A stretch of 64,000 nucleotides of DNA from Okapia johnstoni. Its lineage: Eukaryota; Chordata; Mammalia; Artiodactyla; Giraffidae. The position numbers and the translations under genes were made by a program. Each line of letters begins with the position of its first letter. Position 1 is the first letter of the stretch. Below are positions 53,402-64,000 of this stretch, piece by piece. The DNA lies in assembly GCA_024291935.2 (NCBI GenBank), contig CM044306.1, forward strand, positions 7,700,001 through 7,764,000, given 5' to 3'. Below the pieces are notes generated by a model. It made no database searches, was not told the DNA's origin, and saw only the letters and a program-made list of their open reading frames with translations.

Positions 53402-53942
53402 AGCCTTCTGTTTTGAGAGCATCCTTAGGCTTGAACTTCTCCACTCTGTTGCAGATAAGGTCAGTTCCTTTGGGAAGAGATTAGAGCTGCCTGTTTTGTA
53501 GCCTGCTTCTGTCCCTAGGCAAACTCTCAGCCTGGACTCCAGCTGTGGGTGGGGACAATGATGTGTTTCTCTGAGTGATACCCCTATGTTAGAGTTGACC
53601 AAGTGGCAGAAGAGAGCCCACAGCCTCGGGTCTTCCCTGCTTGCCTCTCCTGGTGTGCAACCATCACATTATGAGCCAGGGCAGGGATGACCAAGGCCCC
53701 AGAATCCTCAGTGATATCATGCCCAAAGTGGAGCCTCTGCTCCACGAATGGGAGGGCTGAGCAGAAGAGAGTCCATGACTTAGCCTCAGAAGCAGGTACC
53801 TAGGGGAGGATGAGAAATGTTGATGCATTGATCCTCCTAGAAAGAACCCTCTGACAGGGAACTGAAGGGAGAGTGATCTCTGGGCACTTGGCTGTACCAA
53901 TCTGGAGTGGAGTTTTTGTCTCCACTGGGCTGGGAGTAGGGA

Positions 53943-53972
53943 GGGAGAGAGAGAGAGAGAGAGAGAGAAAGA
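53943..53972. repeat. (GA)n microsatellite
   Basis: GAGAGA run, interrupted once near its end. Confidence 0.95.
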
Positions 53973-54092
53973 GCAATTCTGGCTCAAAGACTCTTTATCA
54001 ACTTTTAGTAGATTTTTTCCAATAGATGTTTTTGTATTTGCTGTGTATTTTTAGGACCATTTCCATACACTTCTGGAATGGTTATCTCTTTT

Positions 54093-54277
54093 TTTTAAAA
54101 ATTTTCATTTATTTATTTGGATGCTCCAGGTCTTAGTTGGGCATGCAGGATCTTTAGTTGCAGCATGTGAAGGTCTTAGTTGTAACACGTGGGATCTAGC
54201 TTCCTGACCAGGGATTGAATCTGGGCCCCCTGCATTGGGAGTGTGGAGTCTTAGCCACTGGACCACCAGGGAAGTCC
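54093..54277 (-). repeat. CHR-type SINE, reverse
   Basis: TTTTTAAAAATTTTCATTTATT to GGACCACCAGGGAAGTCCC. Confidence 0.9.
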
Positions 54278-55799
54278 CAATGGTTATCTTTTCCTACTTT
54301 TCACCGGTTCCACTGCAGAATGGGTCTGTGGAATTTCTTGGGCTGTCATATTGGAAATTTATCCCCTGCAGTGATTTTTAACTTAATGTTGGCTTTTCTG
54401 TTGATTTGTTATCCTATAATTCTATTCTTTGAATCAGGGAAATTTGAATACAAACTGGATATTTGGTGAATCTAAGGAATTATTAGCTCTTTTAGGTGTA
54501 ATACTGTTATTATTTTAAAGAGTTCTTACCTCTTAGTAATGCATACTGAAATGTCTGCAGATGAAACAATAATAATGCATGAGATTTGCTTAAAATAGTT
54601 GAGTGTGGGCCCTAGTGGAAAGGGGATAAGGACTACAGATGAAACAAGATTGGCTAAGAGTTGACAATTTTTCTGTTATGTTGTATTAGTACTTATATTA
54701 ATTATTATTAATATGAGCTGCATGGTAGGAGTTCACTACATTAGCCTTTCTACTTTTGTATATGTTTGAAATTTTCTATAATAAAATGTCAATTTTTTCT
54801 TTTCTCTACATGTGAAGTATAGTTCATTAGATATCTTAGAAATATGTCATTTAGTTGAATTAAAATCTTGAAGAGTATATATACATACTTTTCACCTAAG
54901 ATTATGTTCTACAGAACTGAGAGATCAAACTTCGAGTGCTCTTCATTCTGAAACAACTTTTATAAGCATCTTTGTAAAAAAAATTTTTTAACTAAAATCA
55001 ATGTATTTTTCAGTATCTGAAAAGGCATGAATTTCAAGCAAGTTCTTAATCAAAATTTATCAGATGTTCTAATTATGTATCAGAAGCTAGTTTTTGTTAT
55101 TTCAATCAAAACCATTTATAGATGATTATTATTTTATGAAAAAAGCCATGATGAAAATTGTTCCAGTTGTAATTCAAGAATTTATAAGAAGAGAAATTTA
55201 TGCACTGAATTGAAGCTGAGTAGAAACTGAGCTTGCAAAAAGAAAATACAGTTGATGACAAAATTTTGAATATCAGCTGGGATGTTCTGGGTCAGTCATG
55301 GATTAGCATTTGTGATTCAAACAATTAGTGCCTAATCCTTTTCAAGATGTAAAATGTTTCTTTCTTACTTTTTTTTTATAGACCTATTAATGGGAATTTT
55401 TTTTCAATCCCTTGAAAAATGTCAGCTTCTTGAGAAAACAAATGTTATTTTCTCAGAAATGAGAAACTAGTCTTAACAATAGATAATTTGTCTGTTTGTA
55501 GGACTGTGAAGTTGATAAAATTTTGCACAATTGATCCTGGGAATAATAGGAAGCAAAAATGTTAAAATTATGAAACTTGTAAGTGATTTCATCATTAATC
55601 TCAATTGTGCTGCCATAATACTGTATTTATTATAATGGATTAACTGTTCCAAAATAAATCAGTGATTTACTATTTTCCTGTCTATGGTGCTTAACACTAT
55701 GTTTTTTTTGTTGTTAGTTTGGAATCCAAATTGAATCCATGTGCTATCTTGTTTTTAAGGGAGGAGAGCCTTGTTTTAAAAAAATAAGTTGTGTTTTAA

Positions 55800-55995
55800 A
55801 GATTTATTTATATTTATTTATTTGTCTGTGCCAGGTCTCAGTTGTGGCATGTGGAATCTTTAGTCATGGCTCACAAACTCTTAGTGGAACGGGGAACTCT
55901 TAGTTGCATTATGTGGGGTCTAGTTCTCTGACCAGGGATGGAACCTGGGTCTGTTGCATTGGGAGCTGGGAGTCTTAATCCCTGGGAAGTCCCTC
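55800..55995 (-). repeat. CHR-type SINE, reverse
   Basis: GATTTATTTATATTTATTTATT to CTTAATCCCTGGGAAGTCCC, with a small deletion near the head. Confidence 0.88.
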
Positions 55996-56227
55996 CATGT
56001 ACTATCCATTTACTATCTGGACCCTAAATATTTTTCAAATCTGTGCTCATCTCCCTGCCCCTACTGTAAGTGGACAATATTGGGTTACAACTGTTTTCTA
56101 ATCACCAGTCTGCCTTCCATCTTGTCCTCTCAAATTCAACTTTTGCTCAGCTAGCTGCCAATGTGACTTAGATGGAGCTCTAAACATACCTCTCTTCTGC
56201 TTAAAAGATTTCAGAGGTTCCATATCG

Positions 56228-56452
56228 TGCGTGTGTGCTTAAGTTGCTTCAGTCATGTCTGACTCTTTGCAACCCTATGGACTGTAGCCCACCAGGTTCC
56301 TCTGTCCATAGGATTCCCCAGGCAAGAATACTGGAGTGGGTTCCCATGTCCTCCTCCAGGGGATCTTCCTGACCCAGGGATCAAACCCACGTCTCTTACG
56401 TCTCCTGCATTGGCAGGCTGGTTCTTTACGACTAGCATCACCTGGAAAGCCC
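56228..56452 (-). repeat. Bov-tA SINE, reverse
   Basis: GTGCGTGTGTGCTTAAGTTGC to CATCACCTGGAAAGCCC. Confidence 0.92.
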
Positions 56453-57246
56453 AGGTCCATATCACTGATAGTAATTTATAAAGTGTGAGGATAGTTTTCT
56501 ACAGATATATAGAAAAGCCCTGTCCTCTAGTTGGAGAAACGTCGTGGTAGAAGTTAGTTAAAATACGACATTTCAGGAGATGGGGAAATAATCATCAATA
56601 TAGATGGGGCACTGAAACCATATGGCAATACTTACCAGTGTCCAGGTGACCAGGAAGGCTTCTCTTAAACTTCTAAAAGAACAATAGTGAAATGAAAACC
56701 ACTAGACTAAACATTTCTCATAGGCTTCTGGATAAGGATGATAGGCTGAACACGTGCATTTATTTATACTCCCTCTTAAAAAACCACTATGATAATAAAG
56801 GGATTTTTTTTGAAAGCATAAACCCACAAAGTTGAGGGAGAGAGGATTATAGATCATAGCAACACAGTTCTGCAAATTGCAATCAGAAGGATAAGAAGTA
56901 ACTGATTTAACTGATTATTAAAGATAATAATCTTTAATATCTCCAGATAGCTGCATATGAACTTTTAGTGGGGAGGCAACAACCGAACTAATTTATACTA
57001 TAGAAGCTTCAAAAGGGTTAGGAAATTTTTGGCATTTTGTACCTCTAGAAATAGGACAAGAGGGGTGAACTATAATGAGGCTTGATAGAAATACATTTAA
57101 GAAAATTCCTTTCCACACACTCTTCACGTGCTGGCCCTCGTTCTCGGCAAAAGACCAGAGGGTTGTTTTCCTCTAAGAGTTAAATAGAGCCTTGGTCTGG
57201 AGGATACCAGGCACAGTGGAAGATATGGTACATTAATGAAGTCAAG

Positions 57247-57452
57247 CCGATTCCCAAGTGGCACTAATGGTAAAGAACCCACCTGCAGGAGACATAAGAG
57301 ACATGGGTTCGATCCCTGGGTCAGGAACATGCCCTGCAGAAGGACGGCACCCCACACCCGTTTCCTTGCCTGGAGAATCCCGTGGACAAAGGAGCCTGGC
57401 GGGCTACAGTCTGTAGGGTCATGAAGAGTCAAACGTGACTTAGCACACATGC
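57247..57452 (+). repeat. Bov-tA SINE
   Basis: CCGATTCCCAAGTGGCACTAA to CAAACGTGACTTAGCACACATGC; diverged. Confidence 0.88.
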
Positions 57453-57462
57453 ATACATATAT

Positions 57463-57675
57463 ATTTTTAAAATATTTATTTATTTCACTGTGCAGGGTCT
57501 TAGTTGTGGCACGTGGAATATTTGATCTTCTTACTGCATGTGGTATCTTTTAGCTGCAGAATGCAATTTCTTACTTGCGACATGTGAACTATTTAGTTGC
57601 AGCATGTGGGATCTAGTTCCCCAACCAGGGATTGAACCAGACCTCCTGCTAAGCTCAGAGTCTTAGCCACTGTGG
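57463..57675 (-). repeat. CHR-type SINE, reverse
   Basis: ATATTTTTAAAATATTTATTTA to TCTTAGCCACTGTGG, adjoining another reverse SINE. Confidence 0.85.
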
Positions 57676-57884
57676 TCACACTTGTTGTGATTTAGTTGCT
57701 AAGTCATGTCTGCCACCATGGACTGTAGCCCCGCCAGACTCTTCTGTCCATGGGATTTCCCAGGCAACAATACTGGAGTGGGTTGCCATTTCCTTCTCCA
57801 GGGGCTCTTACAACCCAGGGATAGAACCTGCATCTTCTGCATTGGCAGGCAGGTTCTTTACCACTAGCACCACCAGAGAAGCCC
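57676..57884 (-). repeat. Bov-tA SINE, reverse
   Basis: CACTTGTTGTGATTTAGTTGC to GCACCACCAGAGAAGCCC. Confidence 0.92.
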
Positions 57885-57989
57885 AGTTCTTCCCTGCTGC
57901 CTCTAATCCCCACACCCCCCCACCCTTTTCTGCCTTCCTGTATGTTATTTTTAGCATTCTACTTTGATTCATCTATAAATCAAAACTTG

Positions 57990-58097
57990 GCCTTGCCGAG
58001 CGCCTGGTCCTATCTTAGTTCCTCGACCAGGGATCAACCCATACCCCCTGCAGTGGAAGCGCGTAGTCCTAACCTCTGGACCACTGGGGAATTTCCT
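57990..58097 (-). repeat. CHR-type SINE fragment, reverse
   Basis: GCCTTGCCGAGCGCCTGGTC to CTGGACCACTGGGGAATTTCC. Confidence 0.82.
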
Positions 58098-58109
58098 ATC
58101 TATAGTGTT

Positions 58110-60270
58110 TCTGAGTATATCTCTTTGTGTGTAGTTCCATTTATTTGAGTTTGTTAATTTCTAGTAATGTTTCATAATTTTCAGTATAGACATGTGCACA
58201 TTTTCCCTTAGGATTTTTTCCTAGGAGTTTCATGCCTTGGGATGTTATTTTAAATTATGCTGTTTTAAAATTTTTATTTCTTATTTGTTTGTTACTGACA
58301 TACAGAAACACAAAGGTCTGTTGAAGTGGCTTTGTATCTAGAGATATCGCTAAATTCACTAATTAATTTTGGTAGTTTTTAGATTATTCTGGATTTTTTA
58401 TGTGTACAGTCATCTTGCTAGACAATAACGACTTTCTAATCTTTATGCGTTTTATGGATTTTTCTTGCTTATTGTTATGGTTAGGATATCCAGTTTAGTG
58501 TTGAATAGTAGTCATGACAGCTGGCATCTTTATCTTTTTCTTAGTCTCAGGAGGAAAGTTTTTAATATTTTGCCACTCAGAATGATATTTGTTACTGACT
58601 TAGTTTTTAGTAGCTGTACTTTATCAGATTAAGGAAATCTCCCTCCATTCCCAGTTTGCTAAAAATTTTAAAAATCATAAATGGGTGTTGAATTTTAAAC
58701 TTTTTCAAATGCACTATTGAGATAATCCTATTAGGTCTCTCTTTTCCCTCTGTTAGTGTGAATTATATTGATTGCTTTTGCTATCCCATATTTTAAATTG
58801 AGGAGTAACTTACATGCATACATACATACATATATATATATAGAAATATGTAGATTTAAAAAATTTTTTGTTAATTTTTAATTGGAGTGAAATACATAGT
58901 TTTAGTAATTCTAGTATGCAGTCGTGAAACTGCACATGCTTATTTAACTGATACCCCATCAAAATACAGGCATTTCCATTACCTTTCCAGTCAATCCGCT
59001 GTTGCCTCTAGTCACAACCACTATTGTTTTCTTTCAATAAAAATTAGCTTTGATTGTTCTCGAACTTCATAAAAAATGTGACCGTGCAGTCTGTATTCTT
59101 TGTGATTATGTCCACTAGTAGCTTGTTCTCTTTTCTCGTATTATTATCCCACTGTATGCATATACCACACATTATTTATCCGTTCTCTTATTGATGGACA
59201 TTTAGGTTTCCAGTTTCTAGCTATTATGAACTATGAGTAAATCTGCTATGAACAATGTTGTACAAACCCCTTTGTGTATATATTTTTATTTCCCTTGGGT
59301 CAGTATCTAGAGGTGGAATTGCTACATCATAAGGAAGGTGTATATTTAGCCTTAGAAGAAAGAGCCTGACATTTCCAAAACAGGTTTGAATTTATCTGTT
59401 TCTTTTTTCAGTTTTGTCAGTTCTTGTTTCATGTAGTTTGAAGCTCTGTTATTCGATGTATGTGCTTTTAGGATTGTTCTGTTTATTGATTTATTGCCCA
59501 TCTTATCATTATAAAATATTTCTATTTGTTTCTGATTATAGTCTTTGTCCTGAGGTCTATCTTGTTTGGTATTAATATAGCCACTCTAGCTTTTTTATTA
59601 TCAATGTTTACACGGTTAACTTTTTTCATTCTTAACTAATATATGACTGGTCTTGCTTTTTTTTCATTCAGCTTGTCAGTCTCTGTCTTTTAGAGTATTT
59701 AGTACATTTACATGTAATGTAGTGATTGATACGATTGGGCTCATACCCACAAGGTCACTGAATGTTTTCTATTAGTTTCGTCTGTTCTTTGTTCCTTTAT
59801 TTTCTTTCGTATTTTATGTCCTTTATTGGCTTATTGGCTGTATTTCTTTGGGTTATTTTGAAAATGGTTGTTCTAAGGTTTATAATATTCATCTTTAGTC
59901 TATCATAATCTACTTTCAAATGATAGCGTGCCATTTAACATATAATGTGGAAACTGTATACTTTCATTTCTCCTTCCCATCCTTTATATCAATATTATCG
60001 TACACTTTACTTCTACATGTGTTTAACACCCTAGAGTTCATCACTATTTTCTTTTCTCTGAATAATCAATCATCTTCCAAAAACACTGAAAATGGCATAG
60101 GTGTTTTATCATTTCCAGAGCTCTTCCTTGCTTCTTGTAGGTCTGAGTACCCACCGGGTGTAATTTCCTTTTCTTTCAGGATTTCCTTTGACAGTTCTTC
60201 TAACACAGATCTGCTGGCCATGGCTTGGTTCATTCACCTCCCAGATTCCTAGTAGTTTCTCTCTTTCTCG
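58110..60270 (-). mobile_element. Probable old L1 fragments, reverse
   Basis: This AT-rich block has phrases typical of reverse L1, such as ATTTATCCGTTCTCTTATTG ... GGACATTTAGGTTTCCAG, TAGAGGTGGAATTGCTACATCA and GTCCTGAGGTCTATCTTGTTTG. It has no long reading frame. Exact borders and the number of pieces are not resolved. Confidence 0.55.
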
Positions 60271-60904
60271 TGGTTTTCCTTTGCTTGGCTTTGTGGACAC
60301 TTGCCATATCCTGGCTCAAATTAATATTCACCAATAGACTCAGCTAATACCATGGACTGAGGTATCCTTGAAATGGTTGTGGTATGAATGTATGTCTATG
60401 TTTTAGTGTATGTATATACACCAAGTGTATACTTCCTTTCCCTTTCTGTCTTGTGACCTGTGTTTATTCTTTCCTATCTATCCAAATTTATAGACAACTC
60501 AGAACAAAATGTGTTCCCATTTACTTATACTCTAAATATCATAAAACAGCAACAAAATATCATAAAAGCTAACCAAAATACCATAAAGAATTTATAGTAA
60601 CAATTTATACTCATAGTGGGGAGGAATTCAAAGTCTTAATGTGCAGCCAAGTTCCTGGAGAAATGTAAATTGTGTTAAATTTGCTTTTCTGTCTGTAAAC
60701 TTTGTGGTATTCAGACTTGTTTACTTGCTGTTTAATGTTCAGCGCAAAGCAATGCACTAGAAAATTCTCACTTGGGTTTAGGTAGACTTCAATTTAGAGT
60801 TTATATTTCTGAATTGAAGAGATAAAGTCCAGTTCCCATAGGAGCAGGGGTGGGAAGAACTCATTTCTTTCCCTTTGCTTGTCTTTGAACACTAGCCAGC
60901 CCTT

Positions 60905-61119
60905 GCATGCGTGTTCAGTCGTGTCCGACTCTTTGCAATCCCATGGACAGTAACCCGTCAGGCTCCTCTGTCCATGGGGTTTTCCAGGCAAGAATACTGG
61001 AGTGGGGTTGCCATTTCCTCCTCCAGGGGATCTTCCTGACTCAGGGATCGAACCCACATCTCCTGTGTCTCCTGCATTGGCAGAAAGATTCTTTACCACT
61101 GCGCCACCTGGGAAGCCCT
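60905..61119 (-). repeat. Bov-tA SINE, reverse
   Basis: TGCATGCGTGTTCAGTCGTG to CGCCACCTGGGAAGCCC. Confidence 0.93.
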
Positions 61120-61472
61120 TAATATCTGGTTGAACGTTACTGTGGCATGTACTCAGGTTCATATGCAGGAACTGGCCCTTTGTGAAATCACAATTGAAAT
61201 CTGTTCATCTGTAGAAAACACAGTCTGGGTTAAAAGTGTCCTTTACACTTTATATCAGCAAATCTGAAACCAATCTTCTTAATGTAAAAACAAATGTATT
61301 TCATCAACTGTAACCAATGTACTGCTCTGGTGGGGGAACATTGATAATGGTGGAGGCTATGCACGTGTAGGGGCAGCAGGTCTATGGAAAATCTCTGTGC
61401 CTTTCTCTCAATGTTGCTGTGAACCTAAAACTGCCATTTAAAAGGAAAGAAAGAAAGAAAAATACAGCCTTG

Positions 61473-61600
61473 AGACTTCCCTGGCAGTCCAATGGTTAAG
61501 ACTCCGAGCTTCCAATGCAAGGGACACGGGTTTGATTCCTGGTGTGGAAACTAAGATCCCACATGCCATACAGCCCAGCCAAAAAAATTAATAAATAAAA
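61473..61600 (+). repeat. CHR-type SINE
   Basis: GAGACTTCCCTGGCAGTCC to CCCAGCCAAAAAAATTAATAAATA. Confidence 0.9.
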
Positions 61601-61604
61601 TAGT

Positions 61605-61758
61605 AAAGTGAAAGTGAAAGTCGCTCAGTCGTGTCTGACTCTTTTCGACCCCACGGACTGTATAGTCCATGGAATTCTCCCGACCAGAATACTGGCGTGG
61701 GTAGCCTTTCCCTTCTCCAGGGGATGGATCTTCCCAACCTAGGGATCAAACCCAGGGT
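61605..61758 (-). repeat. Bov-tA SINE, reverse, 5'-truncated
   Basis: GTGAAAGTGAAAGTCGCTCAG to GGGATCAAACCCAGG; the tRNA-like head is missing. Confidence 0.9.
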
Positions 61759-61779
61759 AAATGAAATAATAAAATCTGG

Positions 61780-61858
61780 GCAATTCCTTGGTGGTCCAGG
61801 GGTTAGAACTTGGTGCTTTCACTGCCATGGGCCTAGATCAAAAATTAAATTTAAAAAA
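61780..61858 (+). repeat. CHR-type SINE fragment
   Basis: GGGCAATTCCTTGGTGGTCCAGG to CTAGATCAAAAATTAAATTT. Confidence 0.7.
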
Positions 61859-61915
61859 CAGTCTTAACACACACGCACACACACCCCAAATCTACTGGAC
61901 TCATACTGAGTGGAA

Positions 61916-62090
61916 GGACTTCCCTGGTGGTCCAGTGGCCAAGACTCCACACTCGCAGGACAGGGGACCCAGGTTCCATCGCTGGTGAGGGAACTAGATC
62001 CCATATGCTGCAACTGAGTTTGAGTGTCGAAACTAAAGATTCTACATGCCACCATGAAGACCCAGAGCAGCCAAATAAATATTTAAAAAA
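61916..62090 (+). repeat. CHR-type SINE
   Basis: GGACTTCCCTGGTGGTCCAGTGG to GAGCAGCCAAATAAATATTTAAAA. Confidence 0.9.
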
Positions 62091-63115
62091 ATATTGGGTG
62101 GGAAAACAACAAAGTTCATATGCAATGGAAATTTGCCATGTCTATCTAGAATAGAAACACATGATTATTTTGCAGTTGCCAAGTAAACAGAGAGAAGGAT
62201 CTCCTTCCCATCATGGGAGCTAAAGGACAGTCAGCCTTCTCCAACCAAGCACAGCTGGAGGGGCTGCGGCTCCCTGTCGCTCTATCTGTACCCTCTCCTT
62301 GGGCTGACTGGGAGATGCAGGGATAAATGGAGATATCGTATAAGTGATGCAGAAATTTACACCATGGATCTCTTGTACATGATCAAAGCCCAGTGGAGTT
62401 CTGGCAAATAGCTGGTGAGAGCAACACAGGGGTGTTGTCCCCAGTGGACGGTTCCAAGGGCAAGATCGAGCCTGGATACAGGCTCAGCTGCCTGGTAGCA
62501 TGACCACCTATTTGGATTTCACGTCATACCTTATGAGAGCACTGAGTGCTGGGCTCAAAACGAGGACATAATTGAAATCATGTGTGTGTGTGCGTGCACG
62601 CCTACACATACACAGGGGTGAGTGTGAGGGCAGTGCTAACCAGTAGCCTTCAGCCGGTGCCCAGAACTGCATAGACTGGCCCCACCCTCCATCCGCTCTG
62701 GCTCAGTTCCTCATGGGGAGCCCCACGTGCCTGCACTTTCCTACACAGCTTTGCCTGCACAAGACCAGGCAAGCGCTCCTCGTCCCTGCCAGTCCCCGGT
62801 GACATTCGCCCGCTTCACTGAAACAGATCAAGTCCTCACCTGCCTCCTTCCCCAGGGAACTCTGGAGTTCAGATGTTCATGCCAAACCCTGCCTGCTGGC
62901 CTTTCTGGCTGCTGTAGTCGGGGAGAGAAGGGGGTAGGAATGTGTGCTCCAGCCACCATCCCCCTCAAAGCCCTGGGCTTGACGCCCTGGGATGAGACAA
63001 GGAAGGAGAGAGGAATGCCAAGGTAGAAGGTACCTCCAGATACCGCCGAGGCAGAACCTCAGAAGGCAGTAGAGGGGGATGCTCAACAGAGTAGATCGCA
63101 ATCCACAATTTCAGT

Positions 63116-63436
63116 GCCTTTCTTTCTTTCTTTCTTTCTTTCTTTATTTTTGGCTGTGCTGGGTCTTCATTGCTGCGAGGGCTTTTCTCTAGTTGTGGGG
63201 ACGACTCTCTAGTTGTGGTGGCAGGCCTCTCATTGCAGCGTTGTGGTGGCAGGCCTCTCATTGCAGCGGCTTCTCTTGTTGCAGCTCCCAGGCTCCGGAG
63301 CAGAGACTCAATAGTTGTGGTGTGCACAGGCTTACGTGCCCCGCGGCCTGTAGGAGTTTCCAGGACCAGGGATCAAACCTGTGTCTCCTGCACTGGCAGG
63401 TGGATTCTTTACCTCTGGGCCACCAGGGAAAACCCT
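63116..63436 (-). repeat. CHR-type SINE, reverse, with (TTTC)n and an internal 28-bp duplication
   Basis: A (TTTC)n run of about seven units precedes TTTTTGGCTGTGCTGGGTCTTC, and the element ends GGCCACCAGGGAAAACCC. Inside, a 28-base unit at 63213-63240 is repeated exactly at 63241-63268. Confidence 0.88.
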
Positions 63437-63589
63437 CAGCTCTCCTGTTGACTGACTGTGAGCTGGGACAAATTCTTCAATCTCACTACACCTCGGTTTC
63501 CTCATCTGTAACAACTTCATAAGAATTGCTACACTTATCAAGCTTTGAAACATACACATAACCATATGTAAAATTAGATAACCAGTGGA

Positions 63590-63802
63590 AATTTGCTGTA
63601 TGACCCAGGGAGCTCAAATCTGCTGCTCTGTGACAACCTAGAGGGGTGGCATGGGGTGGAAAATGGGAGGGAGGACCCAGAGGGAGGGGATGTGCGGGAG
63701 GTACCTTTGGCTGATGCATGTTGATGTATGGCGGAAACCAACACAATATGGTAAAACAATTATCCTCCAATTAAAAGTAAATAATTAAAAAAAAAAAGAA
63801 TT
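63590..63802 (+). mobile_element. Ruminant L1 3' UTR end
   Basis: GTATGACCCAGGGAGCTCAAATC through a G-rich GGGTGGAAAATGGGAGGGAGG patch to AATTATCCTCCAATTAAAAGTAAATAA and a poly-A tail. The target duplication AAGAATTGCTACACTTATCAA occurs before the element (about 63521) and after the A tail (about 63798), supporting one short insertion beginning near 63541. Confidence 0.88.
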
Positions 63803-64000
63803 GCTACACTTATCAAATGTGCCTGCAACGGTTCTAGAAATGGAGGAAACCCTGTACAGATGTTTTTAGTCCGAGGTCGACTGAAAAGTGATGTGTCAGG
63901 GACAGATGCTGGACTAGGAGAAAGACAGGGCCCTTTGTGGGTGAAATGCTGTGTCTGCCCACAGTGCCAGGCTTTGGATGGTGCGATAGGAAGGCTACAC

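Larger units (their letters stand above)
47601..64000. other. Intergenic upstream of ST6GALNAC2
   Basis: These 16 kb contain no exon that I recognise. In human the next gene in this direction is ST6GALNAC1, tens of kilobases away, so its absence is expected. The interval changes from GC-rich to AT-rich near 54 kb and is dominated by SINEs and L1 pieces. Stretches of unique sequence without evident features lie at 48760-49600, 52000-53260, 54480-55800, 56460-57240 and 62100-63110. Confidence 0.7.

Noticed and set aside
62727..63026. Search for an ST6GALNAC1 exon at the right end
   Set aside because: The frame here shows no sialyl motif or other family match, and the next gene is expected farther away.

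Overview
The window is vertebrate nuclear DNA from a ruminant, almost certainly a bovid. It is packed with tRNA-derived Bov-tA/CHR SINEs and carries a BovB (RTE) LINE and bovine-type L1 3' ends. Cow, sheep and goat cannot be told apart from the sequence alone. The gene order CYGB(-) - PRCD(+) - SNHG16(+) - ST6GALNAC2(-) matches what I know of human 17q25.1.

Layout. 1-7.3 kb: cytoglobin (CYGB) on the minus strand. Exon 1 lies in a CpG island and exon 2 is intact, but the third coding exon is reduced to its last 56 bases, only 76 bases from exon 2. 9.2-12.0 kb: all three coding exons of PRCD, a 54-residue photoreceptor disc protein, on the plus strand. 12-24.6 kb: intergenic, with old MIRs, an L1 fragment, a 102-bp tandem duplication and a 1.4-kb broken BovB. 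24.6-27.9 kb: a CpG-rich promoter and the snoRNA host gene SNHG16. Two box C/D snoRNAs of the SNORD1 type can be read base by base; each has a terminal stem, C, D' and D boxes and a 12-nt element complementary to 28S rRNA. 29.8-47.2 kb: ST6GALNAC2, a Golgi sialyltransferase, on the minus strand, with nine coding exons in perfect phase. 47.2-64 kb: intergenic, turning AT-rich and filled with SINEs, L1 pieces and one solo LTR; I see no gene there.

Three points stand out. (1) Intron 6 of ST6GALNAC2 holds a 287-codon intronless reading frame on the same strand. Its first half is Ser/Pro-rich, its second half is varied and aromatic-rich, and G/C at codon position 3 is very frequent. Its stop codon overlaps the splice acceptor of exon 7. 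I do not recognise the protein; it is the best candidate here for something undescribed. (2) The last exon of ST6GALNAC2 is collinear with the family up to sialyl motif III, then loses about 13 codons net, including motif VS and the usual stop, and runs on to a roughly 443-residue product. (3) The CYGB exon 3 truncation is either an assembly collapse or a real deletion.

The genes are neighbours without an evident shared pathway: an oxygen-binding globin, a retinal disc protein, a ribosome-modification RNA host, and a mucin-type O-glycan sialyltransferase.
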